DNA from: Incurvaria masculella
Lineage: Eukaryota > Arthropoda > Insecta > Lepidoptera > Incurvariidae
Direction: 5' to 3'
Length of the DNA: 64,000 nucleotides
NCBI GenBank assembly: GCA_946894095.1
Contig: OX335660.1
Span: 13,273,001-13,337,000, forward strand
In this document: positions 54,417-64,000 of the stretch, one piece after another
How the letters are laid out: each line of letters starts with the position of its first letter
How positions within the stretch are numbered: the stretch's first letter is position 1
Program-made: the position numbers and the translations under genes
The notes under the pieces: generated by a model
What the model was told of the DNA's origin: nothing
Databases searched by the model: none
The model's input: only the letters and a program-made list of their open reading frames with translations

Positions 54417-54802
54417 TTTTTTTTTTATGTGACTGGACATGGATGGCTAATACCACACCTTCTGTCATGGTATTAGCCCAACACACCACATGGGAACTAG
54501 GTGCCATGCCAGGACCTTCCTTATATTGCACGGCTACATTGAACTGGATGGAAAACACGGACAATTTTCATTGCCGCTTCTACCATCGTTCATCCAATGC
54601 GATGGTACGAACCCGGGCTGGATGAACCCTACCACCTAGTAAGTAAGGAAGGGGACCTACAGTTTAACGTGGAATCCGAACCACGGCCAGCATCTCTTAA
54701 CGGTCGAATGGTCACCCATCCAAGACCAGACCGGACCCAGCGTTGCTTAACTTCGGAGAGCCATCGCCGAAGTGTCGCGCCACTGGGCCACTGAGGCTGA
54801 CA
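54417..54802 (-). mobile_element. Chimeric tRNA/5S SINE, full copy 3
   Basis: Same layout as 34305-34700: poly-T tail 54417-54426, body, B-box-like, 5S-like (gtcacccatccaag and gttgcttaacttcgg), A-box-like, gctgaca end at 54802. Confidence 0.9.
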
Positions 54803-55429
54803 AATAATAAATGCTGGTCGTTCGTCACGCAACACGCAAAACGCGTCATCAAGGGGCATACACTCCGGATCCGAGGGTGTCGGCGGTGGTGGCGTGACGC
54901 CGCCGACACGCCGCGAGACCTGCGCAGGCGCGGGCGGCGCGTGTACCGCATCATTATGAACTGTTCAAAACTAAACAAATAGGCAATAATCACCGAGTGG
55001 GAGACGCCGAAACCGTGTACGGTGTGTTGGCGGCGCAACGCTGACTCACGGAAGGTTCGGCTGTCTGTGCGGATTGAGCGATACTGATACATTCGGCCTT
55101 GTCACTTGTCACTCCCGTCCTAACCGCAAGGTGAATTCGGGCAATTAATGAAGATACGCTTACTCCCCACGCAAAATTTGAGATTGATTGAAGATTTCTA
55201 TGGAAGGGTTATGTCTAGTCACAGTATTTAATTAGCATCAATACGACGTCGAATACGTATGGTGAAAAGGAACCATGACTACACAAATAATTCGATGACA
55301 CAAAAGTTAACAGACAAATAAAAACTTTAGGCATAGTAATTTTTGTAGTGGAGGTCCTGTATTGCAAAATCCTTACTACTGTGACAACTTTCCGGATACA
55401 CCACACTCGGTCGTCGGTCATGAGGTTAT
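54803..55429. other. Unassigned DNA
   Basis: The GC-rich 54875-54950 block and the frame 54712-55092 (-) show no domain. No gene recognised. Confidence 0.35.
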
Positions 55430-55670
55430 ACCACAGAAAAGAAAGGAAGGAGAAGTGGCATGCAGCCGTTATCAGGACTCCGCCGTATGGACAAAGTGTG
55501 CATATATCCCTATGGGAAGGTGGCCGCGCATAGTGTGCCACAGTCCAAACATCGCCACCGCGCTCAAATGTGCTCTGCTCCAGAAATGCGTTCGCCAAGT
55601 CAGTTCCCACCCGCAAAAACCCTCCAATACGTTTGCTACTGTGTTTGCGTGTGGCACGTACGCTAATACT
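55430..55670 (+). repeat. Dispersed repeat (aaacatcgccaccgcgc family)
   Basis: Plus copy related to 41003-41200 and inverted to 33800-34015. It makes overlapping frames on both strands that are not genes. Confidence 0.65.
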
Positions 55671-57496
55671 GGGGTGGAGTTTTATAAAATTGGAGACAGC
55701 GGGTCTCACAGTTGGCGCAAAAGATGGCAAATTCAAATTTCCTTTTTTAATCTGAGAGTTATCCTTAGCTCTGAAATTGGGAATTTTACCTTGCGACGTG
55801 TACCTTGCGCCAAACATCTATCTTCTGGATTCGGTCCAGTAGCGGTTTGGTGACCTATGCGGAGAACTCGAGGGCTTCGCTCGGGCCTCAGATCAAAATC
55901 CAGAAGGTTACTTTCAAGGGGCTATGAAAGGAGAGTTGGTTCGATTCGAATCAAGTTTTTTAAATGTAGTATTTATTTTCATCTTAGCCATATTGAAAGA
56001 CGAATATATATTTAGGAAAAATATTGGCAAAATTTCCATTACACTTAACAAAACATGTAAGACAACGATGACATCAGCAGACCCTTCCCTACCGCACAGG
56101 TCTTGACACCACAATATCTGCTAAACAAATATGTACATATTTTTTCCAAGACAAATCCTCAAACCCTGAGTCATTAAACGTGCGATGAATGGAGTAAATT
56201 AACTACACCAGTTGTTAAACAAATAACAATGAACGTCAAAATCACCGTTTCGGTAGATCCATATCGATTGATGCAACGTACTTTTAATCATGAGCCAGTG
56301 TTGAGCAAAATTAACATTAATAATAGACTGATTCGTCTACTAAAGCTTAATAAACATTACACCAAGACAAACCACCGTCAACAGCTACTAATGTAGTAAT
56401 ACTAACACTTGCTCAGGGGTGCCGGGCCTTGCTTTTCGAGCAAAGGACAATGGTTCAATCACCGTCCCGTTCGCTCACCACTTGATTTCTCTCTCTGATA
56501 CGTTGGATACGTGCATTACGTCCAGAATTCGAACTATTGGTTTCCCCCACAATTTTTCCCCCTTCCCCTACTATGCGAGTTAGACGGCCCCGGTTGATAC
56601 CATAATATTGGATAAAACGATGGTCGAAGCGGCAACATTTTACATGTTTTTCATCTCGTATATGGTAGAAATACTTTTAAAGGGAAGGCCCTGGCATGTC
56701 ATGTTACACATTTCCTACGGGAATGCGATTTGTTGGGCTAATATAATGACGGTGGGTGTGGTATTATCCATCCATGTTACTTGTTATTTGAAAAAATGCG
56801 GGATATATTTTTCTTGTCCTGTGAGTTTTGAAAATGTGTGTCTTTACTTATCCAGTAAATACGTTTTCTATAAAAAACTGAGCCTACAGTCCCTGCAGGT
56901 TGTATAGAGTATCTTCATATTGTAGACGAATTCATTATTTTCGGTCAAATAAGCACGAGAAGTATAAACATTAAAACGGCACTCGTATATATTTATTACA
57001 AATTTCAAAGTCGCACAGGATTACAGCATCTCTGAATTTATTGAGACAATCTAAAAACAATACGACGGTAACAGATCACGCCAATTAATTGGACCGGATC
57101 GCCGACCTTGCCGGGTGGATCGAATCGTTCCTGCAGCCTTACATGGAATGCACACGATCGTGAATCAGGTGGAGACGCAAGATGGCGCTGCGACGCATTT
57201 GTCCGTATTTGAGCTATGCCAGATGACAAAGAGTTCGAAGAAACCGTAAATCACAATGCTACATTAGATATGGATGACCTATTAACAAGGGTAAAAATAG
57301 ATTGTGACAACCGTGCATAACGCGTATTGGATATGGCATTTTGTAGCAAGATCCTGGTCGTGTGTCTCACCGTGCAAGTTGTACCGATGAATTCGGAGAG
57401 CATATCAATAAGCCACGAGGAAAAGTCGAGACGATATTCAAGAGGAAAATTGGCGTGAGTCAATATACATTTAGTTCCTGAGCCTCTAATTGTCTA
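55671..57496. other. Unassigned DNA with SINE-like fragment
   Basis: 56410-56480 has a tRNA-like B box (aatggttcaatcaccgtcc). 56560-56790 matches the SINE body in plus orientation (ggttgataccataatattgg, aacgatggtcgaagcggcaa). The remainder is unassigned. Confidence 0.45.
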
Positions 57497-57780
57497 GTCA
57501 CCTAAATTGCCGTTTACGCTAAAGCGATCGACTGGCGTTTTCAAATATATGGATAAATTGAAGAGCGCGCGCAGTGGGCGTTAGCGAACTAACATTTGCG
57601 AGTCCGAGTTTGATTTGACAGCTTTTTCATTGTCGCCGTAAATGCGTTTTCATACAAATCGGTAGTCAGACTTTGATTTTGACAGCGTGAAGAAGTGAAA
57701 CCTCAGAATAAGTAAAAGTTAGTATGGGTGACGTTTTTACACAACTTGGATGTTCCGTAAACGCCAATTTAGGTGAGAAC
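57497..57780. mobile_element. TCACCTAAATT-family MITE, complete copy
   Basis: gtcacctaaattgccgttta ... gcgatcgactggcgttttc at the left; ttccgtaaacgccaatttag gtgagaac at the right. 284 bp, the best-preserved uninterrupted copy besides 22926-23247. Confidence 0.85.
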
Positions 57781-58500
57781 TCTGACTGACCATACTGTAA
57801 ACGGAATGTGAATACGAAAGACAAGTGAAAAGTTTTGACTAAAATCGGTTCATAACGAGAAAAAACTTCAACATCGGGCAGATGGACGGGTATGGGGGTA
57901 TGCGTCTTGATGACTTTTTCCACCATCTTCGGAATATAAGAATGAGGATTTTTTACACGGCAATACTTTACAATTATATTTCATTTACTTTTTTGGGTGT
58001 ACGTCCTGTCGATAATACGATATCAAATACGATCACGTATAATTGCAGTAGGAATGTTTTAATCAAAACGTTGAACTGCGCGTAATGTTTGCTGATTGCT
58101 CGTCGGTTCTTAGAATTAGTCAATCAGAGGACCTGCCAGGTTAATATCCTGCACTGTTCGCATGACAACTGTCCGTAAATCATGCGTTTGTATCTTGTAT
58201 GCATAATTACGATTGTGTTTTCTGCAATTGTCGGCACGGATTGGTGGAAAGGCACGGAGTCGCATCACTCCAGATCCGGATTTACCCGATGCTCGTGCGA
58301 GTGCTGGGATGAATATTGAAAAGGAGCCTCGCCTGGAATACGCAATCGTTCGTATTACGCGTTCATCATATAAGGTGGGTCCGTATACGTATGAAAATTC
58401 GGCTCCCCATACAAAGGCACTTAGAAAATAAGTATTCAACTCCTACATCGGTGTCTACACATCATGTTTTTTGGAGAGAAAAATCCTGGTTCAATCGTTT
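57781..58500. other. Unassigned DNA
   Basis: The frames at 57666-57926 and 58116-58439 are without domains. No gene recognised. Confidence 0.35.
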
Positions 58501-58800
58501 CGTTGCTTAACCATGTTATACCTATATCTGCTGATTTAAACTATCCCGTAACTCAATCATAGTAGATTCTATGTCGGAAATACATCGTACCGTTTGATTT
58601 CACCCTTAGATTTAGGATCACGAATCAATTAATTACGTCCATATTTATACCTCTACCGGTTTCAACTATCAAGTAACGCAATCATGTCTATGTTGTAAAT
58701 ACGTCGTACAGTTTAATTTCACCGGCAGATTTAGGATCCTAAAACAATACTTACGTCCAGAGTTTTTCCTCTGCTGGTTTCAACTATTCAGTTACTTGCC
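58501..58800. repeat. ~117-bp tandem repeat, about 2.5 units
   Basis: Repeated order: ggtttcaactatcaagtaac, gcaatcatg, gaaatacatcgtaccgttt, gatttcacc..agatttagga and cctctaccggttt. A weaker related piece lies at 58968-59010. Confidence 0.75.
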
Positions 58801-59264
58801 CAGTCCTTAAAATTGATTTAAGTTATAAATTAATTTTGTGACTGGCAAAGTATGTTTGTTTGCCAATTCTTATATACATAACGATAGCATAGCATAATGA
58901 TTCTTGACAGGTGCAAGTGTAGGTTACCTACCTATGAATGCAATAAAAAAATACAATACTCACACACCTATGTCGTAAACACATCACAGATTCATTTCAC
59001 CCATATATATTTCATGCGCAGTTTTCACATGATTGCCAGAAAAAGGTCGCTGACACAGAAGGGCATTGATCTAAATATTTTCGCGGTGAGAAGTCGAGGT
59101 TTTACCGCAGACAAGGGTAGTTTATTGATACCATTTATTAGCTTGAAAAGGTCACATCCGTTACAAAGCACGGTGATGCACGAAGTGAAAAGATGTGATT
59201 CATCAGATGTAAAATGTCGGATGCAGTCATTTATGATAGCATTGGCATATTTTTTAATCCTTTC

Positions 59265-59802
59265 TTAAGGTGGCCCAACCCAGCGGGACTAACTCATTCG
59301 CGGGCACGGTACAAAACCGTGCTGTTGCGCTCTGGGACCTTCTCTGTTTTAAAGAAAAGGACAGGCTCCGTGATGAGGAAGATGCAACATGTCCACAAAA
59401 AAGAATGTGCATAGTGTATTATTAAAACGATTTTTTTAATTACAAAACGACTTATAGCTAAAAGTAAACCACGACCGCTGTAGTCAAAAATTTAAAAAAA
59501 ACCAAATAGATTATACATTTTGATTAAATAAGCTATGTCTGATGACTAATCTTTTTAAGATTTTCTTACTTTATCATTGCGTAATAAACCACCAAATTTA
59601 TTGTATAAAACGCGCGAAAAATTCGAACTTTCGGACCTTATAACTTAGAAACCAAACACAATTTTGCAATGCCAACGGTCATCAGACATCTAGTTCGATC
59701 AAATAAAGCTCGTTTTAGCAAAATTTGGGATCTCTGATAAGAAATGGGCGTGACCTTCTTTCCCCGTTTGTATGGGGAGTTGATCTGGTTGGGCCACCTT
59801 AA
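59265..59802. mobile_element. TTAA-flanked MITE, family GGTGGCCCA, copy 3
   Basis: TTAAGGTGGCCCAACCCA ... TTGGGCCACCTTAA. 538 bp, shares the whole interior with 50704-51254. Confidence 0.87.
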
Positions 59803-60647
59803 GCGTGCATTGTTTACTTTCATTATTGCAGAAATTAACGATGCGCGAATTCAAATTAAGACAAACTGTATTAAGAACACGCCAATAATTAACACATTTG
59901 TATTTGATTCACCCACGATTTTTTTAAACAATTGGTAATCTATTCACGATCGGAGCATAATGAGCATTACTTATGTAATGTTTTTTTCTACATCAACTTA
60001 ATCCAAGGCTACGCAGAAAATGTATAAGCATCGTAAATCATAATGATTTACTAAAGGATTACAAGACGCGCGAAATTAAACGCGGGCGTCGAATACGCCC
60101 CCTTGCGAGATATGACATAATCGTGACTATGGCATGAAGTGCACACATGTGACCATTGTGATAAGTTTTTAGATTAATAACGTAATTAACATATTGGTTA
60201 CATATCTTTGAATAAGTATTTCCTGCACAAATACATTTCCACATTATCGACCAAATCACAAAAGAACGGAATTAGTTTCTCTTGAAGTGGGAGATGAGTA
60301 TTTTCTACACAAAAAAGATTGCCATATGGTCGCCTAATCACGAGAAAGGAATAGAACGGATTTGTTTCCTATTAAAGTAGAAGCTACGCGGCTTCCGAGT
60401 CGGACTTAGCCTTCTTTTTGCTGGCATAGTCCGTATCTCAGTCAATTTAAGTTTTTGACACTTGGCATAAAGGCCTTGGTTAGTAAAGCTGTACAAACAC
60501 ACGCATTTATATTATTGGACTGCGATTTTATTCTGTTCAGTTTGGAAGGGCAGAAGCCAGTTGTGTCAAAGTGAAGCCAGAGGCAGCATTCTGTACACTC
60601 AACGCTATTATAACGTGCATCAACGACGCCATCGTACAAAAACAGTA
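59803..60647. other. Unassigned DNA
   Basis: No gene, TIR or tandem repeat recognised. Confidence 0.4.
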
Positions 60648-60704
60648 GCAGTTTGACATTCAAAATGGCGGTTGTCCCGTACTATTCTTATTTGAATCGC
60701 ATTG
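60648..60704 (-). mobile_element. Half copy of the ATTCTTATTTGAATCGCATT MITE
   Basis: gcagtttgacattcaaaatg and actattcttatttgaatcgc match the right half of 20313-20491. Confidence 0.75.
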
Positions 60705-60737
60705 TACGCATTCAAACATTTGTACCTTTGCAAATAA

Positions 60738-60912
60738 AAAAGGCTTATATCATGGCTACGAGTTAAGTTATCAAACAATCCAAAACGTACAGACGTAGCT
60801 CTCAGGTGATTTATTTATGTGCAAAACTTGAGGAAAATATTTCTTAATTTGACTGAGGAAACAGGCGCGAGCCTTTGTATGGAACTTCAACCTCATTATC
60901 CTCTTAATAATA
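60738..60912. mobile_element. Half copy of the foldback family
   Basis: gcttatatcatggctacgag ... tgaggaaacaggcgcgagcc ... attatcctctta matches the right arm of 32482-32861 and 30291-31003. Confidence 0.75.
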
Positions 60913-62215
60913 AGATGCCAATTATGATGACACTCGGAGATAACACTGAGCACCGCTACACAGCGGCGATACAACATGTCACAATACGCGCTCACAATAG
61001 AAATGATTCATCAAACATGCGCGAATACATAACTCAATCAACGAACGCAATGGAACATGGCGATCCCCTTATAAGAGCAGATCTTCCGGACCCGTGACAA
61101 GTGATGCACGCTCGTTTGTGACGTCACCGATGTCTATCGCCGGTATCTTATTACAACTAATGTGATCTAATGGCGGACTGTCACACTCGATTACTTTCCT
61201 AGTCCGCGGCGCAATCTCGAGATGGGAGCCGAGACTGGCAGAGATGACTCGTGACCGAATCGTTGCAGTGTGCTTGGTTGCAATCTATAGAGGCGACGAA
61301 GGATTTTGACATTCAACACAACATCAACACGGGTGGCATTTCTGGCTCCCGAGCACAGAATATTCGGTCTCAGGGTACCCAAAAATTTGGTAATAATGGG
61401 ATAGCTCTGCCATCGATTCATTGCTACAAAGCCCTTCTTTCCTTTACCACAAAAGCATTCGAGATAGTATTTTGGGACACAGCTGAAAAGTACTGAATTA
61501 CGAGTCGTTCAAAACTTCGAATTATGTAAAACATGTGTTAAACCCACTACGAAAACAGCTAGGTTGAGAGATTTGAAATTTGGAGGAAATATTTTGTTGT
61601 TACCCTAGCCTAGAGGGTGTGTATGGATATATGTTTTGTCCCGTATGCGTTCCGAAACCATTAATCGATTGTGTACACACGTCAGCAAATTTTTCTGACC
61701 ATATTTTATCGGGCTCAGCTCGGTTGAATGTCCAAAACGTAATGAAACCAAATGGATTTAATTCGAATACTATATCCAGCGTTTTTCTAGTGACTGCGAA
61801 CGTTATATGACTTTAAAATAAAAGACGATAAAACGAAAAGCACGTTTCGCAAACCCTTTACATATTTTTAAAATCTACTCTACACATCTACTTTGCACAT
61901 TATTTAACATATTTGAAACGCAGTTTACTTACATCGGAGTAGTACTTTGTTTCTAAATAAACACCGAGCCTAAAATGGTGTGGCAAATGAGACGCAATCA
62001 TTCACGTAATTTACCAACCACCGTGGGCGATAAGACGAACATAGTAAATTGACAAATCATCATTACACACGGATACGATAAATACGTTCAGAACCAGACG
62101 ATACTAAGGAAATAGGTATACATATTACACTTTGAGGTAGAATCAAAATCAAAGTTCACATTAAAAATACCATGACATTTTCATTACTTTGACATTTGAT
62201 CCGTGTATTTTTTTA
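60913..62215. other. Unassigned DNA
   Basis: Frames at 61191-61421, 61251-61496 and 61580-61810 have no domain. No gene recognised. Confidence 0.35.
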
Positions 62216-62300
62216 TAAATCTGGACATGGACTAATAACACATCTCCTAACATAGCACATGGGAACTAGGTGCCATCTCAGGATCCTCGTTCTGGGCTAT
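62210..62300 (-). mobile_element. SINE body fragment
   Basis: ttttataaatctggacatgg and cacatgggaactaggtgcca followed by ctcaggatcc. Only the tail-side block is kept. Confidence 0.6.
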
Positions 62301-62564
62301 GGCTGATAATACTGATGATTGGCCGTTATATTACATAAGTAAAAAAAATAATAAAAAATTGCAGCAAGAACCAAAGTTTGCATTTATCAGGGTGAATATC
62401 AAAGTTTGCATATTGTTTAAATAAACATACAGGACCAACATTTTAATATCAAACCTAGAATGTGTCTGATACGCAAGCAACAATGTAGAAACAGATAACA
62501 AACACGTTTCCATCAAAAGGCGTGTTTTCCAGAGGCTCAGAGATTCGATCAAAATGGCGCCGAA

Positions 62565-62960
62565 CAGGTTCTTTTGGATTTACCCCGCGAAAAAAACTCC
62601 ATTGTCTTCTGCTGCCCTGGTACCGCTCTCGCATGACACGACGTCGCTTCGCGTCACACGACGAGACATGACCGATCCACTCACTAATTCCATCGATTAT
62701 GAGTTACGCCCCGAAAATAACTCCAATGTTTTCTACTATCCTGGTACCGCACTCGCATAGCACGACGTCGCGTAGCGTCACATGGCGCGACCTATGAACC
62801 GTACTCGATAATTGATCAAATAATTCTGAGTCACCCCGCGAAAGTAACTTCATTGTTTTCTGCTGCCCTGGTACCGCACTCGCATCATACGACGACGTCG
62901 CGTAGCGTCACACGACGCGACTTATGACCGATCCACTCGCTCATTATCAAATAAATCAAG
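62565..62960. repeat. ~130-bp tandem repeat, three units, CpG-rich
   Basis: Each unit has caccccgcgaaagtaactcc-like, tgttttctgctgccctggta, ccgcactcgcat, cacgacgtcgcgtagcgtca and gaccgatccactc. The middle unit is the most diverged. Confidence 0.85.
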
Positions 62961-64000
62961 TGAGTACACGACCATTTCAATCGAAACTCTTAAATATGAA
63001 TGTAGTCGACGCGTCCGGGTATTAATAGCGACGGTAAAGTCATGGGATCACGTATTTACGTACGACCACTTTATTTATATCCGCCACGTGACGCACGATT
63101 ATGGAAAACCATGGCGAGGGATCTAATTTGGATTATAATCGGTACATCATCATCATTACCATGTCCTTGTGCGTTCCAGGATATGCGATTGAGTAAAAAG
63201 TGAGTTCATATATATGTGGGGGCGTCCATGGACACGAGCCCGACTAGAACCCGCCGTGACACCACATGCGGATGTATTTGATTCTTGGGTTGCATCGGGT
63301 TACTACCGTTTCGAAATTTGACAAGTCTGCCAAAAACTGTGAAATTTTTACTTTGACCGAGAGAAATGCGTTATGTGCTCGCCCTGCGATTTGGATGTAC
63401 AGAATCACCCGCTGGGCTAATCTGAAAATGAAATTAAAAAGCAGAAAAAATACGAGCTCAGAGCAAAGTATGGTCAACTGTCCAAATATCCTATTTTGGA
63501 GTCAGCTATCCTAAATAACTGCTGAGCTCACCTGCGCTGTGCTATCACTCCATTAAACTACAGATGTCGTAAAACGGTCATTAATATTGTTGTGCAGTCC
63601 AGTTCAGTGTGCTGCGCCTAAATTAATTAAAAGGTGGCCCTCATATGCTTATTCAGGCATTTACATCGACAACTAGTTGTGATGAGAGATATGACGAAGA
63701 AATATGTTCAGATTAGGAACAACCCAAGTAACGAAGTTTTTATAACATAAATAAATAATGATAGAGCCCGATTATCAAGACCAATCCAATGCTACAGTAT
63801 ACTATCATATTAAACAACCAACCATGGGTTACAGTACATAGTTTTGATGAACAGGTAGTATTTTAAGCCCTGGCTCCCACACTAGGATTCCCTGTGCTGT
63901 GGGAGTCAGTGTCTTTCGTCGCACTAATTGTGCACTGTTGGCGTTAGTAATGTATGAGAAATAATATATAAAGACAATAATGTAATGTATTAATGTATGT
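62961..64000. other. Unassigned DNA at right edge
   Basis: Frames at 63244-63477 (-) and 63266-63514 (+) overlap and have no domain. No gene recognised. Confidence 0.35.

Noticed and set aside
55215..55817. 200-codon minus-strand open frame, the longest in the window
   Set aside because: It overlaps a dispersed repeat with open frames on the opposite strand and shows no domain. The same repeat occurs at 33800 and 41003.

Overview
The window reads as a repeat-saturated piece of an insect nuclear genome, most probably a moth or butterfly. It contains spliced housekeeping genes with GT-AG introns, low overall GC with GC-rich exons, and dense non-autonomous DNA transposons, a Helitron, SINEs, non-LTR retrotransposon debris and tandem arrays. 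There are no bacterial operons, Shine-Dalgarno sites or CRISPR arrays. Lepidoptera is inferred from the repeat types, not proven.

Two real genes are recognisable, arranged tail to tail in the first 21 kb. Positions 899-3030 (+) carry the last three exons of deoxycytidylate (dCMP) deaminase. Its N-terminal exon(s) are not visible and probably lie left of position 1. Positions 20717-8655 (-) carry the last six exons of NAA15 (Nat1), the ribosome-anchoring auxiliary subunit of the NatA N-terminal acetyltransferase. All splice phases are consistent and about 295 C-terminal residues are covered. The first ~560 residues expected for this family were not recognised anywhere in the remaining 43 kb. 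The NAA15 introns are filled with MITEs, SINE copies, a pogo-like TA-flanked element with a nested foldback, and a truncated non-LTR element with a Helitron inside it.

From about 20.8 kb to 64 kb I recognise no host gene. Landmarks are: a TIR element (25246-25918) abutting an apparently exact 1760-bp tandem duplication (25893-27652 / 27653-29412) with an 83-bp minisatellite inside; a GGAGGTC-TIR element family (18549-19505, 29326-30016); an 82-bp minisatellite (39067-39560); a 100-bp satellite with about 34 units and a 300-bp higher-order repeat (42530-45986); two TTAA-flanked MITE families; a second Helitron copy (50390-50670); and smaller 61-, ~117- and ~130-bp arrays.

The most unusual element is a SINE (full copies at 14523-14906, 34305-34700 and 54417-54802, all on the minus strand). 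Its head combines tRNA-like A- and B-box sequences with an inserted segment that closely matches the internal control region of 5S rRNA, that is, a chimeric tRNA/5S RNA polymerase III promoter. Most long stretches between named elements are diverged repeats or unassigned AT-rich DNA. Short open frames there look fortuitous.
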